Shown here: piece by piece, positions 16,618 to 26,613 of the stretch
How the letters are laid out: every line of letters begins with the position of its first letter
Numbering within the stretch: position 1 is the stretch's first letter
Origin: Sphingorhabdus sp.
GTDB lineage: Bacteria; Pseudomonadota; Alphaproteobacteria; Sphingomonadales; Sphingomonadaceae
Length of the DNA stretch: 64,000 nt
Direction of reading: 5' to 3'
Assembly (NCBI RefSeq): GCF_023910635.1
Contig: NZ_JAAVVZ010000012.1
Span: 1 to 64,000, forward strand
The notes under the pieces: model-generated
The model's database searches: none
The model's input: the letters and a program-made list of their open reading frames with translations, nothing else
What the model was told of the DNA's origin: nothing
Made by a program: the position numbers and the translations under genes

Positions 16618-17859
16618 CTATTTGCTACGGATCAGGCGGAATTTGATCCGCCGACCAATGGTGTAATCGACCGAATTGACTAAGAAATAGGCAAGGCCCG
16701 ACTTAAACCGGCTCCAAATAGTGTCCCGCCTCTTTAACAAAATCCGTGTCTGTTCTTCCGATTGGGAGACAAGCCCGTCAATCAGTGTGCGCATATGCAA
16801 CGCAAGGCCAGCGTCCTTGATACGCACCATAATCTCCAAATTGATAAACATGCTTCGGACATCTAGATTGGCTGAGCCAATATAGACCGTGTCATCAATG
16901 ACCATCAGTTTCGTATGGAGTGGATGCGGTTTATACTCAAAAATCTGGGTCTTACGCCGCAACAGGTAGCGATAAAGCAAACGCGCAGCGGCAATCGTTG
17001 CCCCATTATCAGTTTTTCCGGCCATCACGAGGCGCGACCCTTTGTTGCGTCTTGCAGTCTTGGCAAGGCGTCGCAATATGGTTTGGGACGGCGAAAAATA
17101 AGCGGAAACGATGTCAAATCTCTTGCCCGCGTCCAATGACCGCTTGAACGTGAGTGCCCATGGCGAAATGCGGTTGGTTGGCCCGCCCAACAGCCATTGC
17201 ACTTGACCAATGCCCGGTCGCCATTGTCGAATGATATTGCGGATCTGCCAGAAGCTGACGTTGCCGCCGTTCGACGCGTGCGCCATATCCTCGAAATAAT
17301 CGCTTAGCCGTTGCGCCTGCGGGCCAGACACGATTATGCCGAGATCTTCCCAGCTATCGTCTCCGGCACGCCCGAAATATGGATCGGCGATATTAAAGCC
17401 GCCTACAAGCGCGTGTGCGCCGTCGATGATCAGCATCTTTTGGTGATTGCGGATTAGGTAACCCAGGCTCTTGCGGGTGCTGAAACTGTGATAGTTGCCG
17501 CCAGCGTCAAGCAAAGCGTCGAAAAATCGATTGCTCACCTGTGTTGATCCAAAGCTGTCTATAATCAATTGCACGTGCACACCGCGTGTCGCCGCAGCAA
17601 TGAGCGCGTCGCGCACCTCCCGGCCAGTTTCATCGGCACAAAACATGTAGAAAAACATGTGAATCGATTTTTGCGCCATCGCGATAAGCTGCAAAACGGC
17701 GTTGAGTCGATCTTGCGGCTGATGAACCAGGTGCAGGTCATGGCCCGCAACCTGAAAGTGCGTTCCGGGGAACCCGGGCTTGCCTGATTGCACTGCCATG
17801 TTGCTAGCGATACCGCTTTGCGCAGCGCACGGCAAGCGACCAGCCCTTTTCGTTGACAT
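16618..17859 (-). CDS. Phospholipase D-type cardiolipin synthase-like protein
   Basis: A 413-residue protein with two PLD catalytic motifs: HQKMLIIDGAHALVGGFNI in the first half and HTKLMVIDDTVYIGSANLD in the second. Both HxKxxxxD cores are intact. It has AQKSIHMFFYMF near the start but no N-terminal transmembrane pair, so it resembles ClsB/ClsC-type enzymes that join phosphatidylglycerol and another lipid into cardiolipin at the inner membrane. An internal ATG at 17799 is an alternative start. Its stop touches the stop of the PmtA-like gene. Exact substrate is inferred. Confidence 0.85.
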   Translation of the reverse strand: MSTKRAGRLPCAAQSGIASNMAVQSGKPGFPGTHFQVAGHDLHLVHQPQDRLNAVLQLIAMAQKSIHMFFYMFCADETGREVRDALIAAATRGVHVQLIIDSFGSTQVSNRFFDALLDAGGNYHSFSTRKSLGYLIRNHQKMLIIDGAHALVGGFNIADPYFGRAGDDSWEDLGIIVSGPQAQRLSDYFEDMAHASNGGNVSFWQIRNIIRQWRPGIGQVQWLLGGPTNRISPWALTFKRSLDAGKRFDIVSAYFSPSQTILRRLAKTARRNKGSRLVMAGKTDNGATIAAARLLYRYLLRRKTQIFEYKPHPLHTKLMVIDDTVYIGSANLDVRSMFINLEIMVRIKDAGLALHMRTLIDGLVSQSEEQTRILLKRRDTIWSRFKSGLAYFLVNSVDYTIGRRIKFRLIRSK

Positions 17860-17881
17860 TTTGGCCCATTATCTCTAGGCG
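17853..17881 (+). promoter_or_regulatory. Possible rpoZ promoter
   Basis: TTGACA at 17853, then 17 bases, then TAGGCG. The -35 is perfect and the -10 poor. It lies 40 bases before rpoZ. Confidence 0.33.
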
Positions 17882-17920
17882 CGAGCAACTTCCCGAATTT
17901 ACGAAGAATCAGGAGCCAAT

Positions 17921-18265
17921 ATGGCACGCGTTACTGTTGAAGATTGCATCGACAAGATCACCAACCGGTTTGACCTTGTATTACTCGCCGCCGAACGTGC
18001 GCGTGAAATCTCTGGTGGCGCTGAACTGACTGTTGATCGTGATCGCGACAAAAATCCGGTCGTTGCTTTGCGCGAAATCGCTGAGGAAACCGTTCGTCCG
18101 GATCAATTGAAAGAAGGCCTCGTGCAGTCGCTTCAGAAGGTTCAGGTTGATGAGGATGAAGAAGCGGATGAAGTCGGCTCGATCAGCCTGTCCGCCGAAG
18201 CCCTTCGTTTGACTGCCGCTGCGCCAGCACGCGGCGCAGGTATGCAGCGCGATTATGACCGGTAA
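17921..18265 (+). CDS. rpoZ: RNA polymerase omega subunit
   Basis: A 114-residue protein beginning [29 protein letters not shown], the conserved omega core that clamps the beta' C-terminus and aids polymerase assembly. [19 protein letters not shown] completes the fold; an acidic tail (DEDEEADE) follows, as in alphaproteobacteria. AGGAG lies six bases before the ATG. In many relatives rpoZ is next to rel/spoT; here it is not. A strong terminator follows. Confidence 0.97.
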   Translation: MARVTVEDCIDKITNRFDLVLLAAERAREISGGAELTVDRDRDKNPVVALREIAEETVRPDQLKEGLVQSLQKVQVDEDEEADEVGSISLSAEALRLTAAAPARGAGMQRDYDR

Positions 18266-18290
18266 TTTTCAATATCATTATTGAATGAAT

Positions 18291-18320
18291 CAGGCCCGGC
18301 TCGTCCGGGCCTTTTCTTTT
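18291..18320 (+). terminator. Terminator after rpoZ
   Basis: Stem GGCCCGG/CCGGGCC, loop CTCGT, then TTTTCTTTT. It sits 25 bases past the rpoZ stop and before the convergent DUF3800 gene. Confidence 0.85.
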
Positions 18321-18326
18321 GTGCCT

Positions 18327-18938
18327 TCATTCACTCTTAGTATCGCGTGAAAGTACCCGCAGGCTAATTTTGCCACTTTCCAAAAATGGCGCGACGATGG
18401 CTGCCATTCGGCCTTGGCGCTCGGTTGCCATCGCGCGGTTGAAGAAGGTGTTGGCGATGACATCCGCAATTTGAAGCCCCGACCGGCGGTGACTAAGATC
18501 AAGGGATGCAGTACCGCAAGGACCAATGAAGTCTGCGATATCTTTGCGGATTAGGGCCAGCGTCTCGGGGCCATAGCGACCGTCGTCAATGACCACTTGC
18601 ACGCAATGATCGCTGCCTTTTATCATGTGCGTAACGGCCTCCTCAAGCAATTGCACATAGATGTCGATGTCGTGCGTACCCCGGTCTTCGTCCGGATTGG
18701 GCGCGAGCGCGGAAATCGCGATGCCTATGGTTGCGGTCCAAGGCTTTTGACCAAGCAGCTCAAACAGCAATCCGCGCTCAGCCAAATCAATACGGCTGCC
18801 CTTAAGTTCGCCGGCTAGGCCGGTAATCTCCCGAAAGCGTGCCACTACCGCGTCAGCATCATCGTCTTCAACGGATATGGCCGCCAGTGTCATGACCCCA
18901 CGCCCAACGCCGCCTGACTCATCGCAATAGATCGGCAT
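18327..18938 (-). CDS. DUF3800 domain protein
   Basis: A 203-residue protein with the DUF3800 pattern: it starts PIYCDESG (an early acidic active-site-like pair), has VVIDDGRY in the middle and DLSHRRSGLQIADVIANT toward the end. DUF3800 has an RNase H-like fold with conserved acidic residues, and is often found on mobile elements and in defence contexts, but no activity is established for this type. Here it sits among housekeeping genes. Its stop faces the rpoZ terminator. Confidence 0.75.
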   Translation of the reverse strand: MPIYCDESGGVGRGVMTLAAISVEDDDADAVVARFREITGLAGELKGSRIDLAERGLLFELLGQKPWTATIGIAISALAPNPDEDRGTHDIDIYVQLLEEAVTHMIKGSDHCVQVVIDDGRYGPETLALIRKDIADFIGPCGTASLDLSHRRSGLQIADVIANTFFNRAMATERQGRMAAIVAPFLESGKISLRVLSRDTKSE

Positions 18939-18965
18939 GCTGACTGCTCCTCATATTATGTGAGG

Positions 18966-19325
18966 TTAGCAGGGAAAACGGCGGATGACTATTTCGCGCC
19001 ACGCATCGCGGACTGACTGGACCTGTCGGCGCTCTTTGGGGATTCGGCTGAATTCGCCAATGAACTGCTCTGCGTTCAGTCGGTATTTCTTGGGCGCGCA
19101 GAATAAGGGGGCCCCTGCGGCGCGCGCGGCTTCATTCTCGGCTTTGACCGACTTCGCCGCTTCTTCAAAAACGCGGACCATGGGCTTCAAGTCTTTTGCA
19201 AAGACTGCGCCCAGACCCTTTTTCTGCAATGCCACAGCTTTCGTAAAAAAGGTTTCAGCGTCCATGGCGTTTGCAGGAACGGCACATAACAAAGCGCCCA
19301 TGACCACAAGCACAGCATATTTCAT
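18966..19325 (-). CDS. Secreted protein of unknown function
   Basis: A 119-residue protein with a clear signal peptide (MKYAVLVVMGALLCAVPANA). The mature part is helical and basic with two cysteines, one in PLFCAPKKY and one at the very C-terminus (RRFPC), which could pair in the periplasm. The layout resembles small Rap1a/Tai-type periplasmic proteins, but the similarity is only suggestive. No function is assigned. Confidence 0.65.
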   Translation of the reverse strand: MKYAVLVVMGALLCAVPANAMDAETFFTKAVALQKKGLGAVFAKDLKPMVRVFEEAAKSVKAENEAARAAGAPLFCAPKKYRLNAEQFIGEFSRIPKERRQVQSVRDAWREIVIRRFPC

Positions 19326-19389
19326 TTTGCGACCTCAACTCTCCCTCCATGGAGGATAGAGCGTTGAGGCCGCAAATAAAAGCTGAAAA

Positions 19390-21336
19390 CTAAACGCCTT
19401 GTGGCGCGGTGCCTCCGACCGACGCAGATTTGCCGCGTCCCGCCTTTGGTATGGCTGTGCCCACCGTTGGAATGGACGAAGGCTTAACGACCTTGCCATC
19501 GTCACGTTCGAATTTGCCCGTTTCCAAAAGCTGGTTGATTTCGTCACCCGAGAGCGTTTCAAATTCCAGAAGTGCGTTGGCCAGCAGGTGCAATTGTTCG
19601 TTATGCGTCGTCAACAACTCGGTCGCCCGTTGATGCCCGCCCTCAACTAGCTTGCGGATTTCGGCGTCAATCTTTCGTGCCGTCTCATCCGACATGGCGG
19701 AGCGTTGGGACATGCCATAGCCGAGATAGCCTTCTTGACGCTCTTCATATTGCAGCGGGCCCATCGCATCCGACATGCCCCATTGGGTGACCATGTCGCG
19801 CGCAAGGCTGGTTGCATATTGGATGTCGCTGGATGCGCCTGAACTGACCTTGTCATAGCCGAAGATTAATTCTTCCGCCACGCGTCCGCCCATGGATACG
19901 GACAGGTTGGCGTGCATTTTATCGCGATGATAGCTGTAATTATCCCGCTCGGGCAGGCGCATGACCATACCCAAGGCACGGCCACGGGGAATGATGGTTG
20001 CCTTGTGGATCGGGTCAGACGCGGTTTCATGGATCGACACGATTGCGTGGCCGGCCTCATGATAAGCGGTCATTTTCTTTTCATCTTCGGTCATGACCAT
20101 CGACTTGCGTTCGGTGCCCATCATCACCTTGTCTTTGGCATCTTCAAATTCTTGCATAGCGACCAACCGCTTGCCACGACGTGCGGCCAGCAAGGCAGCT
20201 TCGTTCACAAGGTTGGCGAGGTCGGCACCGGAGAAACCCGGCGTCCCGCGCGCGATCACGCGGCCATCGACATCAGGTGCCAAGGGAACCTTTTTCATAT
20301 GTACGGCAAGGATTTTGACACGCCCATCAATATCCGGGCGCGGCACAACTACTTGACGGTCGAAACGGCCAGGACGCAACAGGGCCGGGTCAAGAACGTC
20401 AGGACGGTTGGTCGCGGCAACGATGATGATGCCTTCATTGGCTTCAAAACCGTCCATTTCGACCAGTAACTGGTTCAAAGTCTGTTCGCGCTCGTCATTC
20501 TGATTACCAAGTCCAGCGCCACGGCTGCGGCCCACCGCATCGATTTCGTCGATAAAGACGATGCAGGGTGCGTTTTTCTTCGCCTGTTCGAACATGTCGC
20601 GTACACGGCTTGCACCAACGCCCACAAACATTTCGACAAAGTCAGAACCAGAAATCGAGAAGAATGGTACGCCAGCCTCGCCAGCAATTGCGCGGGCGAG
20701 CAACGTCTTGCCGGTACCTGGCGAACCAACTAGCAACGCGCCCTTGGGAATTTTGCCACCAAGGCGGCTGAACTTAAGCGGGTCTTTCAAAAACTCGACA
20801 ATTTCCTGAAGCTCTTCGCGGGCTTCATCAATGCCGGCCACGTCATCAAACGTTACCTTGCCATGCTTTTCAGTCAGCAATTTCGCCTTTGATTTGCCAA
20901 AACCCATAGCTCCGCCAGCACCGCCGCCCTTTTGCATTTGCCGCAAGACAAAAAATGCGATGCCAAGGATGAGCAAGAATGGCAGGGCCTGATATACAAG
21001 CAGGAGAAGCAAGCTTGGCTGTTCTGCTGTTTTGACTTCAATCACTACGCCTTTTTCCCTGAGCAGGGGGATAAGGCTGCTATCATTTGGTAGCGGCACT
21101 GTCGCGAACGTTTCGTCATTCTGCAACTTGCCGTTGATGCGTTCCGGCGCGATGGCTACGGACTTAACCTCGCCAGACTCAACCTTATCTCGAAAAGACG
21201 AATAGGTAATGCCGTTGGTTGGCGTGGATGCCCCGCTGAACATCGACGCGAGAAGCAAAAGCGCGACAATGATCGCCGACCAAATGGCCAAGTTGCGGAG
21301 CATCGGGTTGCTTTTGGGTTCTTGTTCGTCGTTCAT
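19390..21336 (-). CDS. ftsH: ATP-dependent zinc metalloprotease FtsH
   Basis: A 648-residue inner-membrane AAA+ protease. There are two membrane helices ([18 protein letters not shown] and [20 protein letters not shown]) around a periplasmic domain. The AAA module has Walker [14 protein letters not shown], Walker [10 protein letters not shown], and the second region of homology ending [20 protein letters not shown]. The zinc site is HEAGHA. It degrades misfolded membrane proteins and regulators. The start is the third of three closely spaced candidate start codons. It follows tilS, as in other alphaproteobacteria. Confidence 0.97.
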   Translation of the reverse strand: MNDEQEPKSNPMLRNLAIWSAIIVALLLLASMFSGASTPTNGITYSSFRDKVESGEVKSVAIAPERINGKLQNDETFATVPLPNDSSLIPLLREKGVVIEVKTAEQPSLLLLLVYQALPFLLILGIAFFVLRQMQKGGGAGGAMGFGKSKAKLLTEKHGKVTFDDVAGIDEAREELQEIVEFLKDPLKFSRLGGKIPKGALLVGSPGTGKTLLARAIAGEAGVPFFSISGSDFVEMFVGVGASRVRDMFEQAKKNAPCIVFIDEIDAVGRSRGAGLGNQNDEREQTLNQLLVEMDGFEANEGIIIVAATNRPDVLDPALLRPGRFDRQVVVPRPDIDGRVKILAVHMKKVPLAPDVDGRVIARGTPGFSGADLANLVNEAALLAARRGKRLVAMQEFEDAKDKVMMGTERKSMVMTEDEKKMTAYHEAGHAIVSIHETASDPIHKATIIPRGRALGMVMRLPERDNYSYHRDKMHANLSVSMGGRVAEELIFGYDKVSSGASSDIQYATSLARDMVTQWGMSDAMGPLQYEERQEGYLGYGMSQRSAMSDETARKIDAEIRKLVEGGHQRATELLTTHNEQLHLLANALLEFETLSGDEINQLLETGKFERDDGKVVKPSSIPTVGTAIPKAGRGKSASVGGTAPQGV

Positions 21337-21448
21337 CATCACTGCCTTGTTCTTTGCCCGCGCTAAATGCTCGGAGATATGCAGCTAATGTAGGAGCGAA
21401 TGCGTGAATGACAATATAGTGATTGGCAAAACTTACAGGCTGTTTTTC

Positions 21449-22393
21449 TCAACCACGACGGGGCGGTGCTTTGGAAAACTGCCAATCTTCTCCGCCGACG
21501 CATTTGACATTGCCAATCATGGCAGTCTGTGCATTTTCGAGGTCGGTTAACACGCGGTCGATGGCGTCACCACGCGGAGCAAGATTGATGTCTATCATCC
21601 TGAGGCAGCGCATTAATAGCCGCCGCTTCAATTCGCGGGGAAGGCCGCTGGCCTGGCAAACGATAACTTCATTTTTGTGGCTTATCCTCTGCGCGGCCAG
21701 CGTGTCCGTCATCCAGACCAGTGCATCGGACGCGTCGGCCAATGCGCTTGCCGTGCGCAGCGCACGGGTTGCAGGAAATGGATGCTGCGTGCTGGCCAAC
21801 CAGTTCCGCATCGCAACCCGGTCAAAATCGATGTTTGCGTTGCTGGGGTCGTTGACCCATTGAATGCCATTGCTGCAGCAGATGTCGATAAGCTCCGCTT
21901 TTGTGAATTCCAGTAGTGGTCTGACCACGCGTCCATTGCGGGCGCGAATGCCGGACAACCCATCAACGCCGCTGCCCCGCGCCAGCCGCATGAGCAGTGT
22001 TTCCAATTGGTCATCGGCATGATGCGCCGTGGCAATATGTTGGCAATTTTGCCTATCTGCCGCACGTTCCAACAACGCGTAACGGGCCGCGCGCGCGGAT
22101 GACTGGAGATTGCCTGAGATCTTTTCGTCAGGAGTTAAAATGATATGCGGAATGCCAAGATTGCGGCAAATTTCGGCAACAATCTGCGCCTCGTCAGCGG
22201 ATTCGGTCCGTAATTGATGGTCTACTGTTGCGGCAACCAATCTGCCGGGCACAACTTGCTGCGCCAACAACAACAGCGCAAGGCTATCGGGTCCACCCGA
22301 TACCGCGCATAATAAGCGATCATCAGCACTTTCCAGCCTGTGAAGTGCTGCCCTAAAACGGCCAAGAAAGACCGGTTTTAGCGTTATTTGCAC
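21449..22393 (-). CDS. tilS: tRNA(Ile)-lysidine synthase
   Basis: A 314-residue N-type ATP pyrophosphatase. The PP-loop AVSGGPDSLALLLLA lies near residue 30. Residues HHADDQLETLLMRLARGSG form the next conserved motif. It changes C34 of tRNA-Ile(CAU) to lysidine, so that the tRNA reads AUA, and is essential. It is short, lacking the full C-terminal domains of the E. coli enzyme, as is common in alphaproteobacteria. It overlaps the end of cpoB by 10 bases. Confidence 0.93.
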   Translation of the reverse strand: MQITLKPVFLGRFRAALHRLESADDRLLCAVSGGPDSLALLLLAQQVVPGRLVAATVDHQLRTESADEAQIVAEICRNLGIPHIILTPDEKISGNLQSSARAARYALLERAADRQNCQHIATAHHADDQLETLLMRLARGSGVDGLSGIRARNGRVVRPLLEFTKAELIDICCSNGIQWVNDPSNANIDFDRVAMRNWLASTQHPFPATRALRTASALADASDALVWMTDTLAAQRISHKNEVIVCQASGLPRELKRRLLMRCLRMIDINLAPRGDAIDRVLTDLENAQTAMIGNVKCVGGEDWQFSKAPPRRG

Positions 22394-23286
22394 TTCGCCC
22401 TTGTTTTGCCAGATGTGATCCGTTCGGCCAAGCGGCCAGTCGCCGCATCTGGATACGCCCTTGCAAGTTCACCAAAAGCTTCGCATGCCTCAGCCGCCTT
22501 CCCAAGGTCAGTCAGAGCCGATCCCAAGAAAAACAAGCTGTCAGGCGCGCGGTCACCACGCGGATCAGCCTTATAGTTGTCGTAGAAAACCTTCACCGCA
22601 GTCGCTGGTTTTTTGTCATCCAACCATGCCCGGCCAAGCAAATTGCGCGCATAGCTTGCGCGTTTGTGTTTGGGAAATTTGGCCAAGGTTTCTTCAAGCG
22701 TTGCTTGCGATTCCGGATAGAATTTGGCTTCCCATAAGCGGAAGCCATAACTGTAGCCATCCTCGAACGCATCGCCGCTGGCGGGGCGTTCGATTGCGGC
22801 AACCGCTGCGACGCGGGCCGGGTTTGGCTTAGCGGTGGTAACAGGCTTTGTCGGAACTACGCCGGCTTTAGTTTTCGGCGCTGCCGCTGCGGGCGTTGCC
22901 GTTGGTGCCACCGTTTCAACGGGCGATGCTGGCTGGGTAGCCAGTTGTGTCTCAAGCGCCTTCAGCCTGGCTTCAATTCCGCGCATATTATTGCCTTGCA
23001 ATTCGACCTGACCAGTCAGAGTCGCAAGTTGCGCCTCTAACGCATCCACACGCGCGGTCAGATCGACCGTTGCGCTGGTTGAACTGTTCGTCGCGCTTGG
23101 CGCTGTGGGTGACTGTATATCAGGCTCGACAAATTTGCCGGCACCATTGGGGAACACTTGGCGCTGAACCGCCCGCATTTCCTTCTCGAGTTTGCCCACG
23201 CGCCCGTCAATGTTTGCGTCCTGCGCCATTGCAGGTGCGCTTAGCGCAAACGCTGCGCCGCCAAGAATGAAGCGCCGAAAATACAT
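22384..23286 (-). CDS. cpoB: Cell division coordinator CpoB (YbgF), TPR protein
   Basis: A 300-residue periplasmic protein. A signal peptide (MYFRRFILGGAAFALSAPAMAQ) is followed by a coiled-coil region (VDALEAQLATLTGQV... IEARLKALETQLA), an Ala/Pro/Lys-rich linker and C-terminal TPR repeats starting FEDGYSYGFRLWEAKFYPES. CpoB links the Tol-Pal system to wall synthesis during division. ATG at 23286 has AGGAAGT upstream; a longer frame upstream has no family character. It overlaps tilS, in the usual alphaproteobacterial cpoB-tilS-ftsH order. Confidence 0.9.
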   Translation of the reverse strand: MYFRRFILGGAAFALSAPAMAQDANIDGRVGKLEKEMRAVQRQVFPNGAGKFVEPDIQSPTAPSATNSSTSATVDLTARVDALEAQLATLTGQVELQGNNMRGIEARLKALETQLATQPASPVETVAPTATPAAAAPKTKAGVVPTKPVTTAKPNPARVAAVAAIERPASGDAFEDGYSYGFRLWEAKFYPESQATLEETLAKFPKHKRASYARNLLGRAWLDDKKPATAVKVFYDNYKADPRGDRAPDSLFFLGSALTDLGKAAEACEAFGELARAYPDAATGRLAERITSGKTRAKCK

Positions 23287-23415
23287 TGAGTTACTTCCTT
23301 TTACTGAAATCGAGTTGCAGCGATAGCTTACTGCAATCCCGCGATAAAGGCCAACGCTGCATTTCGGAATAAAAAAATTGAAATTCATCGGAATTTCGGG
23401 CCGTAATGACTGGTC

Positions 23416-24009
23416 TCACTGATTTGGGGTGGCTGCCACAGCTGTGCTGGGCGGAGGAGCTTGTTCGTCCAAGCCGACATTCGCAGCGGCTGTATCATCT
23501 TTCAGGGTTGCGACCGGCTTTGGGGCCGCCGCCTTCGGTGCTGTTGTGGGGACTGATGCCGGCGTTGGCGGCGCTGGAGTTGGGTCTAATGCGTAGCTTT
23601 TGAAAATCACATAGGCGACCAAAACTAGCGCCGCAACTGCCGCAGCGGTCCACGCCAAGGTCTTGGAAGGAACACGCGCAGGGTCTGCTGGCTCGTAATT
23701 CTGGAGCGGGGCCTCATATCTTTCATGTCCCCCGCTAGATAATTCCGCGCGTAGCGCATTCACTATCGCAATATCGTCTAGTGCAACCGCGCGGGCGTAA
23801 GACCGAACAAAACCAACAGTATATGTATGTCCCGGTAAGGCGCTGAATTCCGATCGTTCAATCGATTCCAAATGTCGCATGGGCACGCGTGTCTTGGCGG
23901 CGAGGTCAGACAGGCTCATGCCCATCCGCGCGCGCGCGGACTTAAGTTCTTCGCCTACATTCATAGGCTCCGCTTCCAAACGAGGAATTTCGTCCACTGC
24001 AATCTCCAC
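23416..24009 (-). CDS. RodZ-like HTH membrane protein
   Basis: A 197-residue protein. A Cro-type HTH (VGEELKSARARMGMSLSDLAAKTRVPMRHLESIER, about residues 18-52) with the RodZ-typical YTVGFVRSYARAV follows. A transmembrane helix (LAWTAAAVAALVLVAYVIF) and a Pro/Ala/Thr-rich periplasmic tail come after. RodZ anchors MreB to the membrane in rod-shaped cells. The tail is short, lacking the DUF4115 domain usual in longer members. GTG at 24009 has GGGGGAG six bases upstream. A start at 23964 is possible. Confidence 0.82.
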   Translation of the reverse strand: MEIAVDEIPRLEAEPMNVGEELKSARARMGMSLSDLAAKTRVPMRHLESIERSEFSALPGHTYTVGFVRSYARAVALDDIAIVNALRAELSSGGHERYEAPLQNYEPADPARVPSKTLAWTAAAVAALVLVAYVIFKSYALDPTPAPPTPASVPTTAPKAAAPKPVATLKDDTAAANVGLDEQAPPPSTAVAATPNQ

Positions 24010-24110
24010 GACCCGCTCCCCCGCCTCTTCGTGCAGTCGGGCGGATAATGAGCATCAAAAAGATAATGTCAACGTGGATTGCGGATAATCAAAGATTATG
24101 CCTAAATTAA

Positions 24111-26375
24111 TTATCCGGTTTCAATACCTTGACTAATCGCCCAAGCCGTCAATGCTTCACGCAAATTCTCTGTAGGATTGTCGAGCAACTCTTCCATTTT
24201 TGCGCAGACATCAGAATAAATGGTTGAGCGGATCATGGCCTTGATAGGCCCAACGGCGGCTGGTGTGATCGATAATCGACGAATGCCAATGCCCATGAGG
24301 GCAAGCGCCTCAAGCGTCCGTCCACCCATTTCGCCGCACACCGCGACGTCGACGTCATGGCCCTCGGTAGCCTTAACGACCCGCCGGATGAAGCGCAGTA
24401 TAGCGGGGCTCAGCCAGTCATAGCGCTCTGCCAAGCGGGGATCAGCCCGGTCCGCAGCAAAAAGGAACTGGGTCAGATCGTTGGTACCAATGGACAGAAA
24501 GTTAATCTTGGGCAGCAGGATGTCGAGCGTCTCGGCCAGAGCCGGCACCTCAAGCATCGCGCCATAACGAATTTTGTTGGGTAATATTTTTTTCTGCCGC
24601 CCCAGAAATTCAATCTGGCCGTCGAAAATGGCCTTGGCAGCATCAAATTCCCATGGCTCAGAGACCATCGGGAACATGACGTTGAGCGTGCGACCGGCCG
24701 CCGCCTCAATCAACGCGCGCGCCTGCGCCTTCATCAATCCGGCGTGATCAAGCGACAGCCTCAGCGCGCGCCAGCCCAGCGCGGGATTTTCCTCTTCGCT
24801 CCTTTCATCCTTGAGGTAGGGAAGCGCCTTGTCTCCGCCAATATCCAGCGTACGGAAAATGACGGGCTTGTCGCCGGCTGCGTCAAGCACATCCCGGTAA
24901 AAGCGCTGCTGCCGTTCGCGTTGCGGCAGCGTCGCCGAAATCAGAAACTGGAACTCGGTCCGGAAAAGGCCAACGCCTTCCGCGCCGGTTGTCGCCAAAG
25001 CTGACATGTCATCGCGCAAACCAGCGTTAATCATCAACGAAACTGGCACCCCGTCTTTAGTGACCGATGCTTCATCGCGCATCGCTGCATAGCGCGCTTT
25101 TTTCTTCTGCCGATCAACAAGATCATGTTGAAATATCTCTTCTGCCGCAGACGAAGGGCGCACGATAACGCTTTTGTCGTCAGCGTTCAGCAACAGCATG
25201 TCGCCGTCGCGCACCTTGTGGCGAATGCCGCGCACCCGGCCAAGAACCGGAATACCCATGGCACGTGCCACGATCACCACATGTGCCGTAAGCGAGCCTT
25301 CCTCTAGGACCACACCGCGCAGGCGCCTTTTGTCATATTCCAGCAATTCTGCGGGACCCAAATTGCGCGCGATCAGGATGGAATCCTTCTTCAGCCCAAG
25401 CTGCGCCGCGGTGCTCATTTGCCCGGAAACGATGCGCAGCAAACGGTTCGACAGGTCCTCCAGATCGTGCATGCGATCGGCAAGCAGCGCGTCGTCAATC
25501 TGCCGCATGCGCATGCGTGTGCGTTGCTGAACGCGCTCAATTGCTGCTTCTGCGGTTAGGCCACTGTCAATGGCTTCGTTTATCCGGCGGCTCCAGCCCT
25601 CATCATAAGCGAACATTTTGTAAGTCGCGATGACCTCTTCATGTTCTCCGCCTGTGCCAAAATCTATCTGGCTCGCCATGCGGTCGATTTGTTCACGCAT
25701 TTTATCGAAGGCGGAATAGACACGCTGACGCTCGGCCTCGACATCCTCGGCAACCGTGTGCTCGATACGCACATTTGGCTGGTGAAAAATAGCGACGCCA
25801 GCGGCAGCGCCTTTAACAAGTGGCAATCCTGTGAGGCTAATCGTGCCGGTCTCATTGCCGCCCCGGGCAGTTGGTTCGTCGATTAGGTCGGCGTTGGCAA
25901 TGAGTTCGGACAACACCATGGCGACGGTTTGAAGCGCCTCAATCTCGACCTCTTCATATTTACGCGGCTCGACATGCTGGACCGCGAGCACGCCGACGGC
26001 ACGTTCGGAGCGGACAATTGGCACGCCGGCAAAACTGTGAAAGCGTTCTTCACCCGTTTCCGGGACATAACGGAAATTCGGATGCGCCGCCGCTTCATCC
26101 AGGTTCAGTGTTTCGACATTTTCAGCAATTGTCCCAACGAGACCTTCGCCCAGACCCAAACGCGTAATATGCACGGCAGCTTGGTTCAACCCGCGCGTCG
26201 CAAACAGCTCAAGTGCGCCATCGCGCAATAAGTAAATCGAACACACTTCGCTCGAAAGCGCTTCGCCGATGATGTTGACCACATGATTCAGCTTACCCTG
26301 CGCATGGTTTTTCGAGGCCATCACCTCGTGCAGACCAGTCAGGATATTACGGGCAGAACGGGTAGCGCTTTCCAT
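24111..26375 (-). CDS. ptsP: Phosphoenolpyruvate-protein phosphotransferase with GAF domain (PtsP)
   Basis: A 754-residue enzyme I of the nitrogen-related phosphotransferase system. An N-terminal GAF domain (about residues 20-165) senses a small ligand, reported to be glutamine in relatives. The enzyme I part has the swivel domain with phospho-histidine in GSLTAHVVIVARAMGIPVLG, then the PEP-binding barrel (GVGLFRTEFQF, GTNDLTQFLFA, CGEMGGRTLEA). It passes phosphate to NPr and EIIA-Ntr. ATG at 26375 has AGGT upstream; a GTG nine bases earlier is an alternative. Confidence 0.94.
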   Translation of the reverse strand: MESATRSARNILTGLHEVMASKNHAQGKLNHVVNIIGEALSSEVCSIYLLRDGALELFATRGLNQAAVHITRLGLGEGLVGTIAENVETLNLDEAAAHPNFRYVPETGEERFHSFAGVPIVRSERAVGVLAVQHVEPRKYEEVEIEALQTVAMVLSELIANADLIDEPTARGGNETGTISLTGLPLVKGAAAGVAIFHQPNVRIEHTVAEDVEAERQRVYSAFDKMREQIDRMASQIDFGTGGEHEEVIATYKMFAYDEGWSRRINEAIDSGLTAEAAIERVQQRTRMRMRQIDDALLADRMHDLEDLSNRLLRIVSGQMSTAAQLGLKKDSILIARNLGPAELLEYDKRRLRGVVLEEGSLTAHVVIVARAMGIPVLGRVRGIRHKVRDGDMLLLNADDKSVIVRPSSAAEEIFQHDLVDRQKKKARYAAMRDEASVTKDGVPVSLMINAGLRDDMSALATTGAEGVGLFRTEFQFLISATLPQRERQQRFYRDVLDAAGDKPVIFRTLDIGGDKALPYLKDERSEEENPALGWRALRLSLDHAGLMKAQARALIEAAAGRTLNVMFPMVSEPWEFDAAKAIFDGQIEFLGRQKKILPNKIRYGAMLEVPALAETLDILLPKINFLSIGTNDLTQFLFAADRADPRLAERYDWLSPAILRFIRRVVKATEGHDVDVAVCGEMGGRTLEALALMGIGIRRLSITPAAVGPIKAMIRSTIYSDVCAKMEELLDNPTENLREALTAWAISQGIETG

Positions 26376-26432
26376 AGGCCGCACCTAGCAGAGACCGAGA
26401 GGGCAAGCGATACCCAGTATCAAATTATTCTT

Positions 26433-26611
26433 AGGGTAAGGACCACTTAAATCCACCTTCGCGGTTTGAGGCCATTTTGTTCAGTGCAAGGCGGCAAGCG
26501 CAGGACTTAGTGGTTCTAAGTCCAAGCTTGCCAACGTGGCAATGGACAGTGTGGGTCAAATCCAAAGGACGTCTTGACGCCGCGAAGGTGGATTTAAGTG
26601 GTGCTGACCCT
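26433..26611. repeat. R1 hairpin element, copy A
   Basis: A 179-base imperfect full-length palindrome. Its ends are AGGGTAAGGACCACTTAAAT and the mirrored ATTTAAGTGGTGCTGACCCT. CACCTTCGCGG pairs with CCGCGAAGGTG, CCATTTTGTTC with the facing strand, and GGCAAGC with GCTTGCC around a central CTTAGTGGTTCTAAG hairpin. The right end stops two bases before the stop codon of the small DUF465 gene. Confidence 0.85.
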
Positions 26612-26613
26612 AG

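Noticed and set aside
19326-19389. Hairpin after ftsH as a terminator
   Set aside because: CCTCAAC and GTTGAGG arms pair, but no T-run follows on the ftsH strand, so termination is not supported.
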